Assembly: GCA_001695595.3 (NCBI GenBank)
Contig: MBPM02000015.1
Span: 868,001-932,000 of the forward strand
Direction: 5' to 3'
DNA: 64,000 nt
Source: Plasmopara viticola
Taxonomy: Eukaryota; Oomycota; Peronosporomycetes; Peronosporales; Peronosporaceae
The notes below the pieces were generated by a model. It saw only the letters and a list, made by a program, of their open reading frames with translations. It was not told where the DNA came from and searched no databases. The translations under genes and the position numbers were made by a program. This document shows positions 1-9,440 of this stretch, piece after piece (the stretch's first letter is position 1; each line of letters opens with the position of its first letter).

Positions 1-870
1 TCTATTGCGTCACACAAGAAGACGCTCCTGATTTTTGCTTGTCCGACGGTATAGCCGCTCCTACAGCGACTAAAAAAGTTGTTATGGACATGACCGGCGA
101 GCACATGTAAAGCTATTAAAACCTAATCGTCGTGCGAAGCCTTGTGCAACAAACCGTGCACGACACAAATTTGTTTTAGTCTCGCACATACGAGTGCTCG
201 ATAAAAATTTATTTGTTGTGCACTCTTTTGAAACATCACGTACGAAAAGTTTTGCCTGAAAGCATCACTACAAAGCTTCTTTTTATCTTATCATTTATGA
301 CAATAGGCTTTTTACGGTTGGCATAGTAAGTGCTCACGTTTGCATCTCACGCATACATCCAGCCAAGACACTTGACTTGCTATCCGCAGCAGCTTTGATG
401 ACTCATGTTTACTTATAGTGCTCAAGAGTAAAAGTTTTGCTTGACACCACATTAAGATAGCTAATTGGTTTTTTCATTCAGCCATTTGTAGTAGAAGCCC
501 GAGCGAACTCAAAAGATGCCGAGTGTCATCGCAGTCACTTAATATGAATGCTTTAATCAGTCGCTAAAACACTTCTCTCCTCGATTTAAACAGGTGAACA
601 ACGCTTTATTTTCGGACAGGCAGCTCGCTTACTCTCTCGCTCGACTAGACAGCAGCTTCATTGATCGCGTTAGGCCCTTGTGCAGCAAATTTCTTCAGGT
701 TCTTTGCTGAAACAATTGCTTCACACCGCCGAATTGAAAACGTAATGATAATAGAGTCTGTCAATGTTAAGCATCGACTGACTTTCAAATGGCAGCGATC
801 GAAGGTAGGCGACTCATACTTCTGAAGAAAAAGTGTACTGCTGTTTTGAAAAAATAAAATGAGGTTTTTC
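1..870. repeat. Dispersed repeat, copy 1
   Basis: This stretch is clearly similar, base by base with many substitutions and small gaps, to 31860-32720 in the same orientation. Shared landmarks include the phrase around 80-110 (tggacatgaccggcgagcac), the block around 340-480 (catatccagccaagac-like, then agctaattgg) and the block around 620-690 (ctctctcgc..gactagacagcagct). No intact reading frame is shared by the two copies, so I cannot assign a class. It could be the remnant of a transposon or of a decayed duplicated gene. The left edge may lie outside the window. Confidence 0.6.
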
Positions 871-1185
871 ACGCAGACTCATGACAGCCCTGTATTTTAG
901 TATGCACATACCAGTGATGCGATAACGTTCCTCGAGGCATGTGACGCGTTGGAGGTTGCAGCTCACGACAATGATGCCAGATAGTTTGAGCCGTACGCTG
1001 TGAAATTCCGGCCGCAACTTAATCTTGTGCCGGATGGACTCCGCCAAATTGTTTACCCTGATGTCATCCCGGAAGACAACCCGTTGAAAAAATGCCACTA
1101 GGGGGTGCTTGTGAGGATCGATATGCACTACCGCAGGCCGGATGCTAGTTTTTAGCGTGATTTCAGAGTCTGGTGTTAGACACAT
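814..1185 (-). other. Unrecognised 123-codon reading frame, possible repeat-derived coding fragment
   Basis: This open frame on the minus strand contains a run of mixed charged and hydrophobic residues (for example HIDPHKHPLVAFFQRVVF) that reads more like protein than chance translation. I recognise no domain, catalytic motif or signal peptide. Its 3' end overlaps the edge of the dispersed repeat, so it may belong to a mobile element. It is kept as a possible coding fragment only. Confidence 0.2.
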
Positions 1186-1709
1186 AATTTATCATAGCGC
1201 AGCGAGATTTCCATAGAATTAGAGCCATGGGCTCACCGAAACATGGCATATCTTCCGCACGCTTCTTCTGTGCAAGATGTTGCGAGACCCAGTTACATCC
1301 AATAGCATTTCGTAGTTCATCCTTCACCTTTACCAGTGATTGTTCACCTGAACCTGTTTAACGGTTCTGAATTTACGGGAAGAGCTTCCCGTACCTGTCG
1401 AAAGCGCACTTTGAGGTGCGCGATCATCGTTGCCATCTAGTGATCTGAAGAAACGGCTACATTTGTGCCCATCTCTGCTAGAGGGCAGCTAGAATGTGTC
1501 AGAGCGCTCAATCTTCATGAGCAGAGTTTATGCTGTGGGGTCTAGGCGGTGTAGGCTCCAGCACCAGTGGTGGTTGGGCGCATTGAGAAGTCCAAGCCGG
1601 TGCAACTTTACACCTCTCCGTTTATAAATCCAAAAAAATATTATAGATAAAGAAAGTGCAGATAACCCTAAAGGCGGATGTACAATCAAACGACAGGATT
1701 CATTGCGGT
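1186..1709. other. Gene-free interval before the first SINE-like copy
   Basis: No convincing coding region or RNA gene is visible. The sequence is ordinary mixed composition. Around 1540-1620 it is more GC-rich and could be the worn end of another repeat, but I found no second copy in the window. Confidence 0.4.
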
Positions 1710-1721
1710 AGCGCTCTCTTC

Positions 1722-2045
1722 TCTTCGGAAAAGGTTGGGGTGACGCCCTCCTTCCAAGCGCGGGGGCTAGAAGCTTGCGCGCTTCGGGCAGGTGCTCTCG
1801 GGCATCTGCAGGTCTGTAACGAGTCTCACCCTCGACGCGACGGTCTCCCGCACCGGGCGCCACCTGGGCTCTTACCAAGTCAGAGATATCAAAATAATGG
1901 AAGACCCTCACGACCTCGGTGCTGGCTGCACTGCCTGCCGAACGAGACCCGACGTATGCGGACACCACTCTATGCCGTGGACTAGCCAGACTGAGCCTAG
2001 CACGTGCATACCTTGGCAACGCGTTAACGTAATACATTACATTAC
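1722..2045 (+). mobile_element. SINE-like element, copy A (plus orientation)
   Basis: A copy of about 324 bases of a GC-rich non-coding element that occurs three times in the first 4 kb. It ends in a short AT-rich repetitive tail (taatacattacattac). It is flanked by a 12-base direct repeat, agcgctctcttc, at 1710-1721 and 2046-2057, read as a target-site duplication. The tail and variable-length duplication are the marks of target-primed retroposition, so a SINE or other non-autonomous LINE passenger is the best guess. I see no clear tRNA-like A and B boxes, so the promoter origin is open. It is the longest copy and extends about 15 bases further 5' than copy C. Confidence 0.6.
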
Positions 2046-2064
2046 AGCGCTCTCTTCCGTGGGT

Positions 2065-2334
2065 AATGTAATGTAATGTATTACGTTATCGCGTTGCCAA
2101 GTTATGCACGTGCTAGGCTCAGTCTGGCTAGTCCACGGCATAGAGTGGTGTCCGCATACGTCAAGTCTCGTTCGGCGGGCAGTGCAGCCAGCACCGAGGT
2201 CTTGAGGGTCTTCCATTAGTTTGTTTATCTCTGACTTGGTAAGAGCCCAGGTGGCGCCCGGTGCTGGAGACCGTCGCGTCGAGGGTGAGATTCGTTAGAG
2301 ACCTGCAGATGCCCGAGAGCACCTGCCCGAAGCG
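2065..2334 (-). mobile_element. SINE-like element, copy B (minus orientation, 5'-truncated)
   Basis: An inverted copy of the element at 1722-2045, facing it tail to tail with about 19 bases between them. It starts with the same AT-rich tail (here gtaatgtaatgtatta) and runs to cctgcccgaagcg, stopping about 50 bases short of the 5' end seen in copies A and C. A 7-base direct repeat, cgtgggt, lies at 2058-2064 and 2335-2341 and may be its target-site duplication. Together copies A and B form an imperfect palindrome of roughly 270-base arms. Confidence 0.55.
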
Positions 2335-2345
2335 CGTGGGTGATC

Positions 2346-3536
2346 GTACTAATTTATCCCTCCCCCAGAATAACATGGTATGGATGGTTATGAACCAGGT
2401 CTTTGAAATTCATATAGAGCCTTTCAGAGTCTAAGTACGAGGGCCCATGTGTTTAAATCAAGAGTGTCCATCAAAAATAGGTGTTGAGCTCATGTATGCT
2501 GAGATTCCAGTAATTAACGGCAAAACAAATATCTTACTAATTTGTATGGGCGATGTCGCCGGCGCTGATCAGGCTAAGTTGTTGAAGATTACGCTCAGGG
2601 ATCTTACCTTTGTCGTCGCACTTTTTTTCCACATAACGACCATTAACTTCTCCGATACCTTCATTGCTTCCTTCTCTATTCAAACAGCTTTTTTTTAAGA
2701 CTAAGTTGCTACATCCTTTGGCTGAAAGCAAGAAGTGATCAATTCCTCCCTCGCCGCTTCCCCAATTGCCAAGTGCCGGCAGGTCCGAATGGAGCACTCT
2801 ATCCGCACTTGGCAAAATACTTGAAATAGTAAAGATATTGGCTCTTCCTGGCTGGTAAGCACTACTGCTAGACCGTCTATTCCAGGTACCTCAGCATCTG
2901 TAAAACCATCCATACAAGTGTCACCCTCATTGCCCGCCTTGTAAAAGCTTACCAAATTTCGTACTTAACAAAAAAACACATCAGGTCTATCAACGTCCGG
3001 ATACCGAACACAAAATAGATTGTAGTCGAAGAAAAAATTGTGGATTTCAGAGCGAATATACGTATTTTCGGTCTGTCGTTAAAAACTTAGATCGCGTTGC
3101 TTTGCAATTCTTACCAGTTTTCTAAGAAACAGAAAACACTACGCAAGTTATTTATTTGTCGGGCCAAAGATGGTGCCAGTATTCTTAAATTTATATAGCT
3201 TCGTATCCTGATACTTTACATCCAAAAAAGTCATTGCCATTATCGGTGCACAAACATTCGATAGGAACTTAAAATCTTAACTAGGCAAACTTATTTTTGG
3301 TGAGTATGCACTATATCACCAAAGCTAAATTTCCGTGCGATAACTAAGCCTTTAGGTGTCCGCGGTAATTGTGTACAAATCGTCAGCTCAGATCGTGCGC
3401 TGGCATGTGACCCATCACCCTATAGTTTACCACTAAACAATTTGGCGTTTTCTACCTTGGAAGTTAATTATGCTGTGCCAAAATTCCGACTCAACCCTAG
3501 TTTCGCATAATCGACTTCCGGTAAAAAAAATTTGAC
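2346..3536. other. Gene-free interval between SINE-like copies
   Basis: Several short open frames exist on both strands (for example 2447-2698 and 2701-2955), but none shows a domain, codon pattern or partner that supports a gene. No RNA gene or repeat was recognised. Confidence 0.4.
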
Positions 3537-3549
3537 ATCCATGCCTCGG
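3537..3549. repeat. Left target-site duplication of SINE-like copy C
   Basis: The 13 bases atccatgcctcgg recur exactly at 3859-3871, on the other side of the element. An exact 13-base duplication at both ends is strong evidence for a retroposition event. Confidence 0.75.
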
Positions 3550-3858
3550 GGGTGACGCCCTCCTTCCAAGCGCGGGGGCTAAATGCTCGCGCGCTTCGGG
3601 CAGGTGCTCTCGGGCATCTGCAGGTCTCTAACGAGTCTCACCCTCGACGCGACGGTCTCCAGCACTAGGGCGCCACCTGGGCTCTTACCAAGTCAGAACT
3701 ACACAAAATAATGGAAGACCTACACGGCCTCGGTGCTGGCTGCACTGCCCGCCGAACGAGACTCGACGTATGCGGACACCACTCTATGCCGTGGACTAGC
3801 CGTAGAGCCTAGCACGTGCATAACTTGGCAACGCGATAACGTAATACAATACAATACA
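3550..3858 (+). mobile_element. SINE-like element, copy C (plus orientation)
   Basis: A 309-base copy, very similar to copy A, that begins gggtgacgccctcc and ends in a short repetitive tail (atacaatacaata). It is bounded by the exact 13-base duplication atccatgcctcgg (3537-3549 and 3859-3871). The exact duplication suggests a fairly recent insertion. There is no reading frame of note. It is non-autonomous, and mobilisation by a LINE such as those seen at 21.4 and 62.8 kb is an inference. Confidence 0.7.
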
Positions 3859-3871
3859 ATCCATGCCTCGG
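3859..3871. repeat. Right target-site duplication of SINE-like copy C
   Basis: Exact repeat of the 13 bases at 3537-3549. Confidence 0.75.
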
Positions 3872-4970
3872 TTTTGGCCTAAGTTGGCTTGGTATTTTGG
3901 CTACGTGGTAACTTCTGTGGATATTAAGTGCGAATCACATTGATGTACCCAAGATACTTCTGGGAAAAAGAATAAGCTTTGTACCAGTAATAAAAATCTC
4001 GCACATGACGAACTAAGTCTACATTGTCTCATGGATGTTATCATGGTCTGTACTCCCGGTATCAACCTTTCTTAGTGGTACTTGTCAGCTCTCCATAGTC
4101 ATTGATGCAAATAGTACGGCTTTAATCTAATCGTAAGGTCTGTAGTAAAGGGTACATGAGTTAAGCAGTGAGACAATACGTTTCCGCGGCGGATGACGGC
4201 ACAGTGGCAATCCTGGACTACAACAGATCATGTCACTTATATGTCTCAATGTGGTAGACTTATTATAAGATAGGGTCTAACTCTAAAGATTTAGAGCAAT
4301 TTTTCTTGCATTCATAGCATACTTTATCGACATGTTTCACTCTCACTTCTTTTCTATTAGATCTTCAAACGAGTGTGCAGATGCATAAGATGCAATGCGT
4401 CACATCTGCTGCATCAATCATCTTAGATATTTGACGGGAATGGTGGAAGCTGAATCAAACTTCGCTGTGAAAATAGCTTGCATTGGGTTCATCTTTGCAA
4501 TCTAAGGTTGGCATGGTAGTGGCATAACAGCCGCTGCCTTATGCTGGAAAGCCCACACGATAGAATCTGGCCCTGTATGAGAAATGGAAGCTGCAATAAT
4601 TTGTCACAAGCCGCTCACATGAATTTACCTCTACAATATCATCAGACCCCTATTCATTGGCTTCGTATCCTCAATCCACTCTTATGTGCGCTAAGATATT
4701 CTACACCTTTTCCCGTCATTGAAAAACAAGATGAGCAAGTCTGTTTTTTGACTTTCATATGGTTCGCACTTGGCAATTGCATCACAACTTTTTTGTCATG
4801 TAACGGATCAACCCTCCTTGCCCAGCATCTTTCAGATGCTCGACGTGAGAACGGCCTCTCTGCTTTGGCTGCTCTCATTCATGGCGTGCTCTGAAAAGCC
4901 TGTCATTCTTCAACTCACCCTCTCGGGCTAACACGCTGTACTTTAGCTACCAGAGTCCATCCCTCCTACT
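3872..4970. other. Upstream interval of the first transporter gene
   Basis: No supported gene. An open frame at 4541-4894 on the plus strand ends just before the transporter. It lacks any recognisable domain and is probably chance, though part may be transcribed as 5' leader. The last 60 bases before the ATG at 4971 are rich in C and T (for example caactcaccctctcggg), as is common near oomycete transcription starts. Confidence 0.35.
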
Positions 4971-6392
4971 ATGAGCGAAATTGAGAGAGGCTACGAGATT
5001 CAAAAGTCACCCAGGCATGATGACAACGATGACATCGTCCCGCTGTCGCACCCGTCCATTTGGCTGCTCCTTGCTGTTTCAATGCCACGAATGGCAATCA
5101 ACATGGCGTGGTCGGCGCAGTGGGCCGCTCTTGGCCCGTACTTGTCGACGATGCTTCCAAACTTTGCCGTCCAAATCACGCAAATCATTGGCCCCGTGGT
5201 TGGTGTGCTGGTTGGGCCCAGTGTTGGAGTTTTTAGCGACCGAAGCACGGCCAATTTTGGTCGACGTCGTCCGTTTCTGATTATCGCAGGCACCTTAAGT
5301 GTCATCTGCTGGATTGCCATGAGTTACACGCGAGAACTGGGCGAACTGATGGGTGACCACGGCAACGGGACAGACGGGCAACCGACCGACCGTACGTACA
5401 CTGCCATCTTCACGGTCTTTTTTTACCTATGGATGGACATTACTGTCAACGTCGTCCAAACTCCAGCGATGCTTCTCATCGCTGACTTTGCCGGCGATCG
5501 TCAGACAACAGGTGCTGCTTTGGGCCAAGCGTGGTCCACCCTCGGTTCCCTCCTCGTTGCTGGCTACATTGAGTTCTTTGGCGCAGCTCACAAGACGCTT
5601 CATGAGTTCATGTGGATGCTTTCAGTTACAATGATCATTTGCATCGCTGTGGCGGTGATTTTTGGCAAAGAGACGCCACTGGACCCTAGCAAGGTCGATG
5701 TCGTATCGACTTGGCAGCGAATTGGCCACGCCTTTGCGTCCGTGTACACTGGTGTCCGCACGCTTCCAGGTGTGCTGGTCGCTTACGGCATCGGTTTCTT
5801 CTTTGTGGAGTATGGATACACAGCGTACAACGGGAACAAAGGACAGTTTTTTGGACTGGAAGTCTTAAATGGCTCAAGTGAAAACGCTGATACCTGTGAC
5901 CCTTGCTCACCCGAGCAAGATGCCTTTAATCGCGGGGTCAGCATTGCCGGCGGTCGTGCTGATCTGTTTTTCAACATCACGAGCTACCTCTACTCGTGGG
6001 TCGTTCCATTTATTGTTAGCAAAATCGGCGCCAAATGGTGTCTAGCCATCTCGACCATTCCTCAGATGCTCTTGATGGTCATGGCGTGGACGAGCAACGT
6101 GACTTTTAACGTCATTATCGTTGCGGCCACGAGCATCACGCAAAGTGCATGGTTTGCGCTCCTTGTCCCCGCGACCGTGCACGTCTTTGGTCCTGATGTC
6201 GAAATTGGCATGTACGTTGGTGCCCTCAATTCAGCAAATTGCTTTGGTCAGCTCCTGAACTTTGCCGTCGGGTCGGGACTTGTCGAGACGTCACTTGGCT
6301 ACAAACTTCCAATCTTTTTGGGCGGTGTCATGAGTGCGTTGGGCTTTTTAACAACCGTGCTTTTTTTCAAAATGAAAATGTATTCCATGTAA
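4971..6392 (+). CDS. Sucrose-transporter-like (SLC45/SUT type) major facilitator protein
   Basis: A 473-residue intronless gene for a multi-pass plasma-membrane transporter. The cytoplasmic tail (about residues 1-28) is followed by some 12 hydrophobic segments. The loop after the second or third segment carries the GRRRPF signature at residues 97-102, preceded by SDRST. This is the mark of plant sucrose carriers and animal SLC45 proteins in the glycoside-pentoside-hexuronide:cation symporter group. A conserved early motif, NMAWSAQWAALGPYL, is shared with the paralogue at 42958-44463. Proton-coupled uptake of sucrose or a related sugar is inferred from the family, and the actual substrate is unknown. 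A loop near residues 300-320 has three closely spaced cysteines. The start at 4971 fits the paralogue's N-terminal layout. Its neighbours on both sides are repeats, so it stands alone outside the main gene island. Confidence 0.85.
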   Translation: MSEIERGYEIQKSPRHDDNDDIVPLSHPSIWLLLAVSMPRMAINMAWSAQWAALGPYLSTMLPNFAVQITQIIGPVVGVLVGPSVGVFSDRSTANFGRRRPFLIIAGTLSVICWIAMSYTRELGELMGDHGNGTDGQPTDRTYTAIFTVFFYLWMDITVNVVQTPAMLLIADFAGDRQTTGAALGQAWSTLGSLLVAGYIEFFGAAHKTLHEFMWMLSVTMIICIAVAVIFGKETPLDPSKVDVVSTWQRIGHAFASVYTGVRTLPGVLVAYGIGFFFVEYGYTAYNGNKGQFFGLEVLNGSSENADTCDPCSPEQDAFNRGVSIAGGRADLFFNITSYLYSWVVPFIVSKIGAKWCLAISTIPQMLLMVMAWTSNVTFNVIIVAATSITQSAWFALLVPATVHVFGPDVEIGMYVGALNSANCFGQLLNFAVGSGLVETSLGYKLPIFLGGVMSALGFLTTVLFFKMKMYSM

Positions 6393-8479
6393 GGGGAATG
6401 CCCGAGAGCGTCGCATTGCGCATAGATGGCAGTTATTCTACAAATTAATAGGGATCATTCTGATAACTTTTTTTACCTCATCAATAGCCGAAAATTGGAT
6501 TCAAATTGTTTAGCTCCATGACTCAATTCCGCAATCTTAAAACAAAACAGACACTTGAGGAATCACCAAATTTCAAATGACAATGCGAACCAAACGTGGC
6601 TTTACCTATGTGAAAATGCTAAATGCTATGATTTTGTATCCACCATGCTCGATCGATGAATGATCTCGCACGGTCCAAGATCAATATATACCAAGAGACC
6701 ACAGTCTCTGTTGTGGGAAACGTGTGGCTGACTCGTTCTCGGAATATGCTGTATTCTTGGCATTGCGATAGATCCAGCTACGCTTTAAAAAGTTGCACTA
6801 TCGGTATCATCGATTATGATCACGCTTTATATACTAACGATTCGTCCAAGCAATATGTGCTTACACGCAAGCTTTTACTTCTTTCTCTGGGCGCGACTAA
6901 TGGCAAGCACGTTTTGGATATACTTCTGATACGACTGTACTGTAGATCGCCCTGCAGACCTCTTCCATCACCCAATTGATAAAACAACACGATCAAGCTT
7001 CTTGCAAAACAACTTAAGTCACTATATCTTGACACTTAACACAGTCCTTCTCATTAGCATGATGCCTTTGGCCGAATTCTGAACGACCAATCGACGTATC
7101 TATGTATTCCAGACGCATGAGACTTGCCATCCACAGTGCTTTGGGTGCTCCAACGTTCGCCACCACATAGCACTTTTCTTCCCATTTTAGATCATGCCAC
7201 CAGTAAATGTGTCAATCATGATCTTGTTTCGTGCGAAATGCTCTCGTACCATTCAAAAGACTTCGTTCCGTCATCTTTACCTTCAAACACTTCGTCAATC
7301 GATTGCCAAGTTAGGAGATAACAAGTTTTATACTATTCACTTAATGCAATCACCACTCGTCCAAACATAGTAGCTAGGAATATTGTACCGTCACCTCTAG
7401 CTTGTGTGCCTATGCCATTCGCAATACCTAAGATTGACGACCCTTAATAATGCTGTAAAATATTGTAAATTACTCTCTGCAACGTTGCACTAGTTTTGAG
7501 ACATCACTAACATCAATCGCAGTTTGTTGATGACCAATTTACCTGTTCCATTAAATTTAAGCCAATCCTCTTGTCCAAAATGTTCACTGGCCCAACAGTT
7601 GTGGTAGACTTGGTTGCTAACAACTCTGACGAATTTTCTTCGCTTTGTTTCCTCTTAATATTCTCTCCCTTGTCCAATTAAGTTTTTGGCTTCTGTTTTT
7701 ACATAAAACCATATTTAGGTCTTTCACAAAGTGTTCAAATGGCGTTTTTGATGCACGTAAGGCTAATTTACTTCGCTTTGAAAATTAAGCCCTTTCGTTC
7801 ATGGTAGTGTTTTGTCAAGACATAATCTCTAGGCAAGGAGTCCGCACAATTCATCGCAGACCCCACATTCGCTATTCTGCCAAGCCAAAACTTCCCTATC
7901 AATGGATCCGATACTTCAGAGTCGGACAAAATTTGCCGCTTTTTCTACAGTGTCGCGTGCTCTCTACACTGTCGTCAACTTCTGCATACATTCACACGTG
8001 TTAGCGGCAGCACTGCCAAGCCGAGTTGTTGGAATTTGCGAGGTTTTGACGCTCGGCGTTCGCATCCAGCTTTGGTTAGATGCTATTACCGACTAGGGCC
8101 TCGAGGCCTTTGGTGACGGAGCCTGGAGACAGGCACGTTTTGACACATGTGTTTATTTTATAGAGTGCGTAGATGTTGAGACCAATTTGCACTCCCTTAG
8201 TCAAGCGTAATTAAGGTCACTTAAACGCTTTTAAGAGCACTTCAAATACGAGTATTGGTCGCTCGAGTCATCATAACGCCGAAAGTCTGATTTCAGTTGG
8301 TGGATAGGGAAAGTGGCCGCGCGTTTGCGGGAACGGCGGTACATTCAGTCCAAACAAGGGTGACGTCAAAGATGTAAAAGAGTGCCGCAACAAGGTCCAT
8401 GTAGAATTTGACCACAAGCCTCCAGGAAGAGTCCTTTTAGCCCATGTTGCGCTAGTTTAACAGAAATTTATGCAAACGA
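6393..8479. other. Gene-free interval
   Basis: AT-rich sequence with only short, unrecognised open frames (for example 6656-6979 and 7801-8004). No RNA gene, terminal repeat or transposase remnant was identified with confidence. Around 8100-8170 the sequence becomes more GC-rich (ctcgaggcctttggtgacggagcc) and may be a repeat border. Confidence 0.4.
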
Positions 8480-9440
8480 AGCAGCGTGTGACGCTATGGA
8501 GGAACCTTTGGAAGAGAATTCGTTGATTGGAACGCTTGACGGATCGGAGAAAATGGCGCTAATTGAAGAAGTGCCACGGAATTATCAAGCGGTTTGAAGT
8601 GAATATAGGCAGCGAACGAAAGCCATCGATCCTCGTCAAATAAATGGATTGGTCGCAATAGCACAGCAACTAAAGGGTGCTACGGTGGGTAAGGTATCGA
8701 ACACTCCGACGACGATTTTTGGTACAGCATTCGACAACGGTTTGTACATCCGGCAGGAGTATCAGAACGAATGAGGTCCAATCGATCGCTGCGTAGAGTT
8801 TTTGTGATTGGTAATCCTGGTATTGAAAGGTTGAGTTTGGGGTGTTCTTGCTGCTTTTGTATATGATGGAGCAGAAGGTCGCTGGCTTGGTGACGAAGTA
8901 CACCACGAATGGTTACAAGTGCTCGCGTATGCCGCATACTGAAAAAAGCTGCGAGGAAATATTTGTTGGAAATGAAGCTGGTGAAGCATTATAGTTAAGT
9001 GATTTTAATCGCCCGTTTTTATTTAGCAGTCCGCGCACGAAAAATTCTAACGACTTACCTAAAAAAAGGGCTCGAAGGTGTACATGAATCCATGGACCAA
9101 AACCGGGTGTCAAAGCTTTGCTGATTCAATTCACTTGAAGAACCCAGACGAGTGATTGCGCAGGTTCAACCTCGTTGGGGTAAATCAAGATATTTTTTTC
9201 CTTATTTGAAACGTTTGATGACTTGATACAACGAGTGATGAAGGGTTTTTCGTAGAATGTAGATGAATTAAAAGACCAGGTTCGTCTCTTTAAACAAAAT
9301 GCATTCGATGAATGAATGAAGCACATTCTGTTCGACATCTTTCGCAATGGAAATACACCCAGCCGCTCTTATTTGCTTTTTTCTTCTCTAGCAGTCGAGG
9401 CAACCATGAATGCGTTATCGAGCTGATATAGCTGATAAAA
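8480..9440 (+). pseudogene. CRN-like effector (P-loop NTPase/RHS type) pseudogene, copy 1
   Basis: Plus-strand fragments in shifting frames resemble the C-terminal half of Crinkler-type proteins. A segment reading FDNGLYIRQEYQ (about 8730-8765) is followed by a damaged nucleotide-binding strand-loop and a stretch reading VMKGFS..NVDELKDQVRLFKQNAFDE..KHILFDIF (about 9237-9345, with stops). At least six stops or frameshifts break it, so no product is expected. The section 8550-9100 is plainly related to 20220-20820, including the shared phrase catccggcaggagtatc. CRN proteins are host-directed intracellular effectors or, in other eukaryotes, transposon-linked RHS proteins. The family call rests on pattern memory and is moderate. 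Confidence 0.45.

Noticed and set aside
4541..4894. 117-codon frame upstream of the first transporter
   Set aside because: No domain, no homologue recognised and an odd composition. Probably chance or leader sequence.
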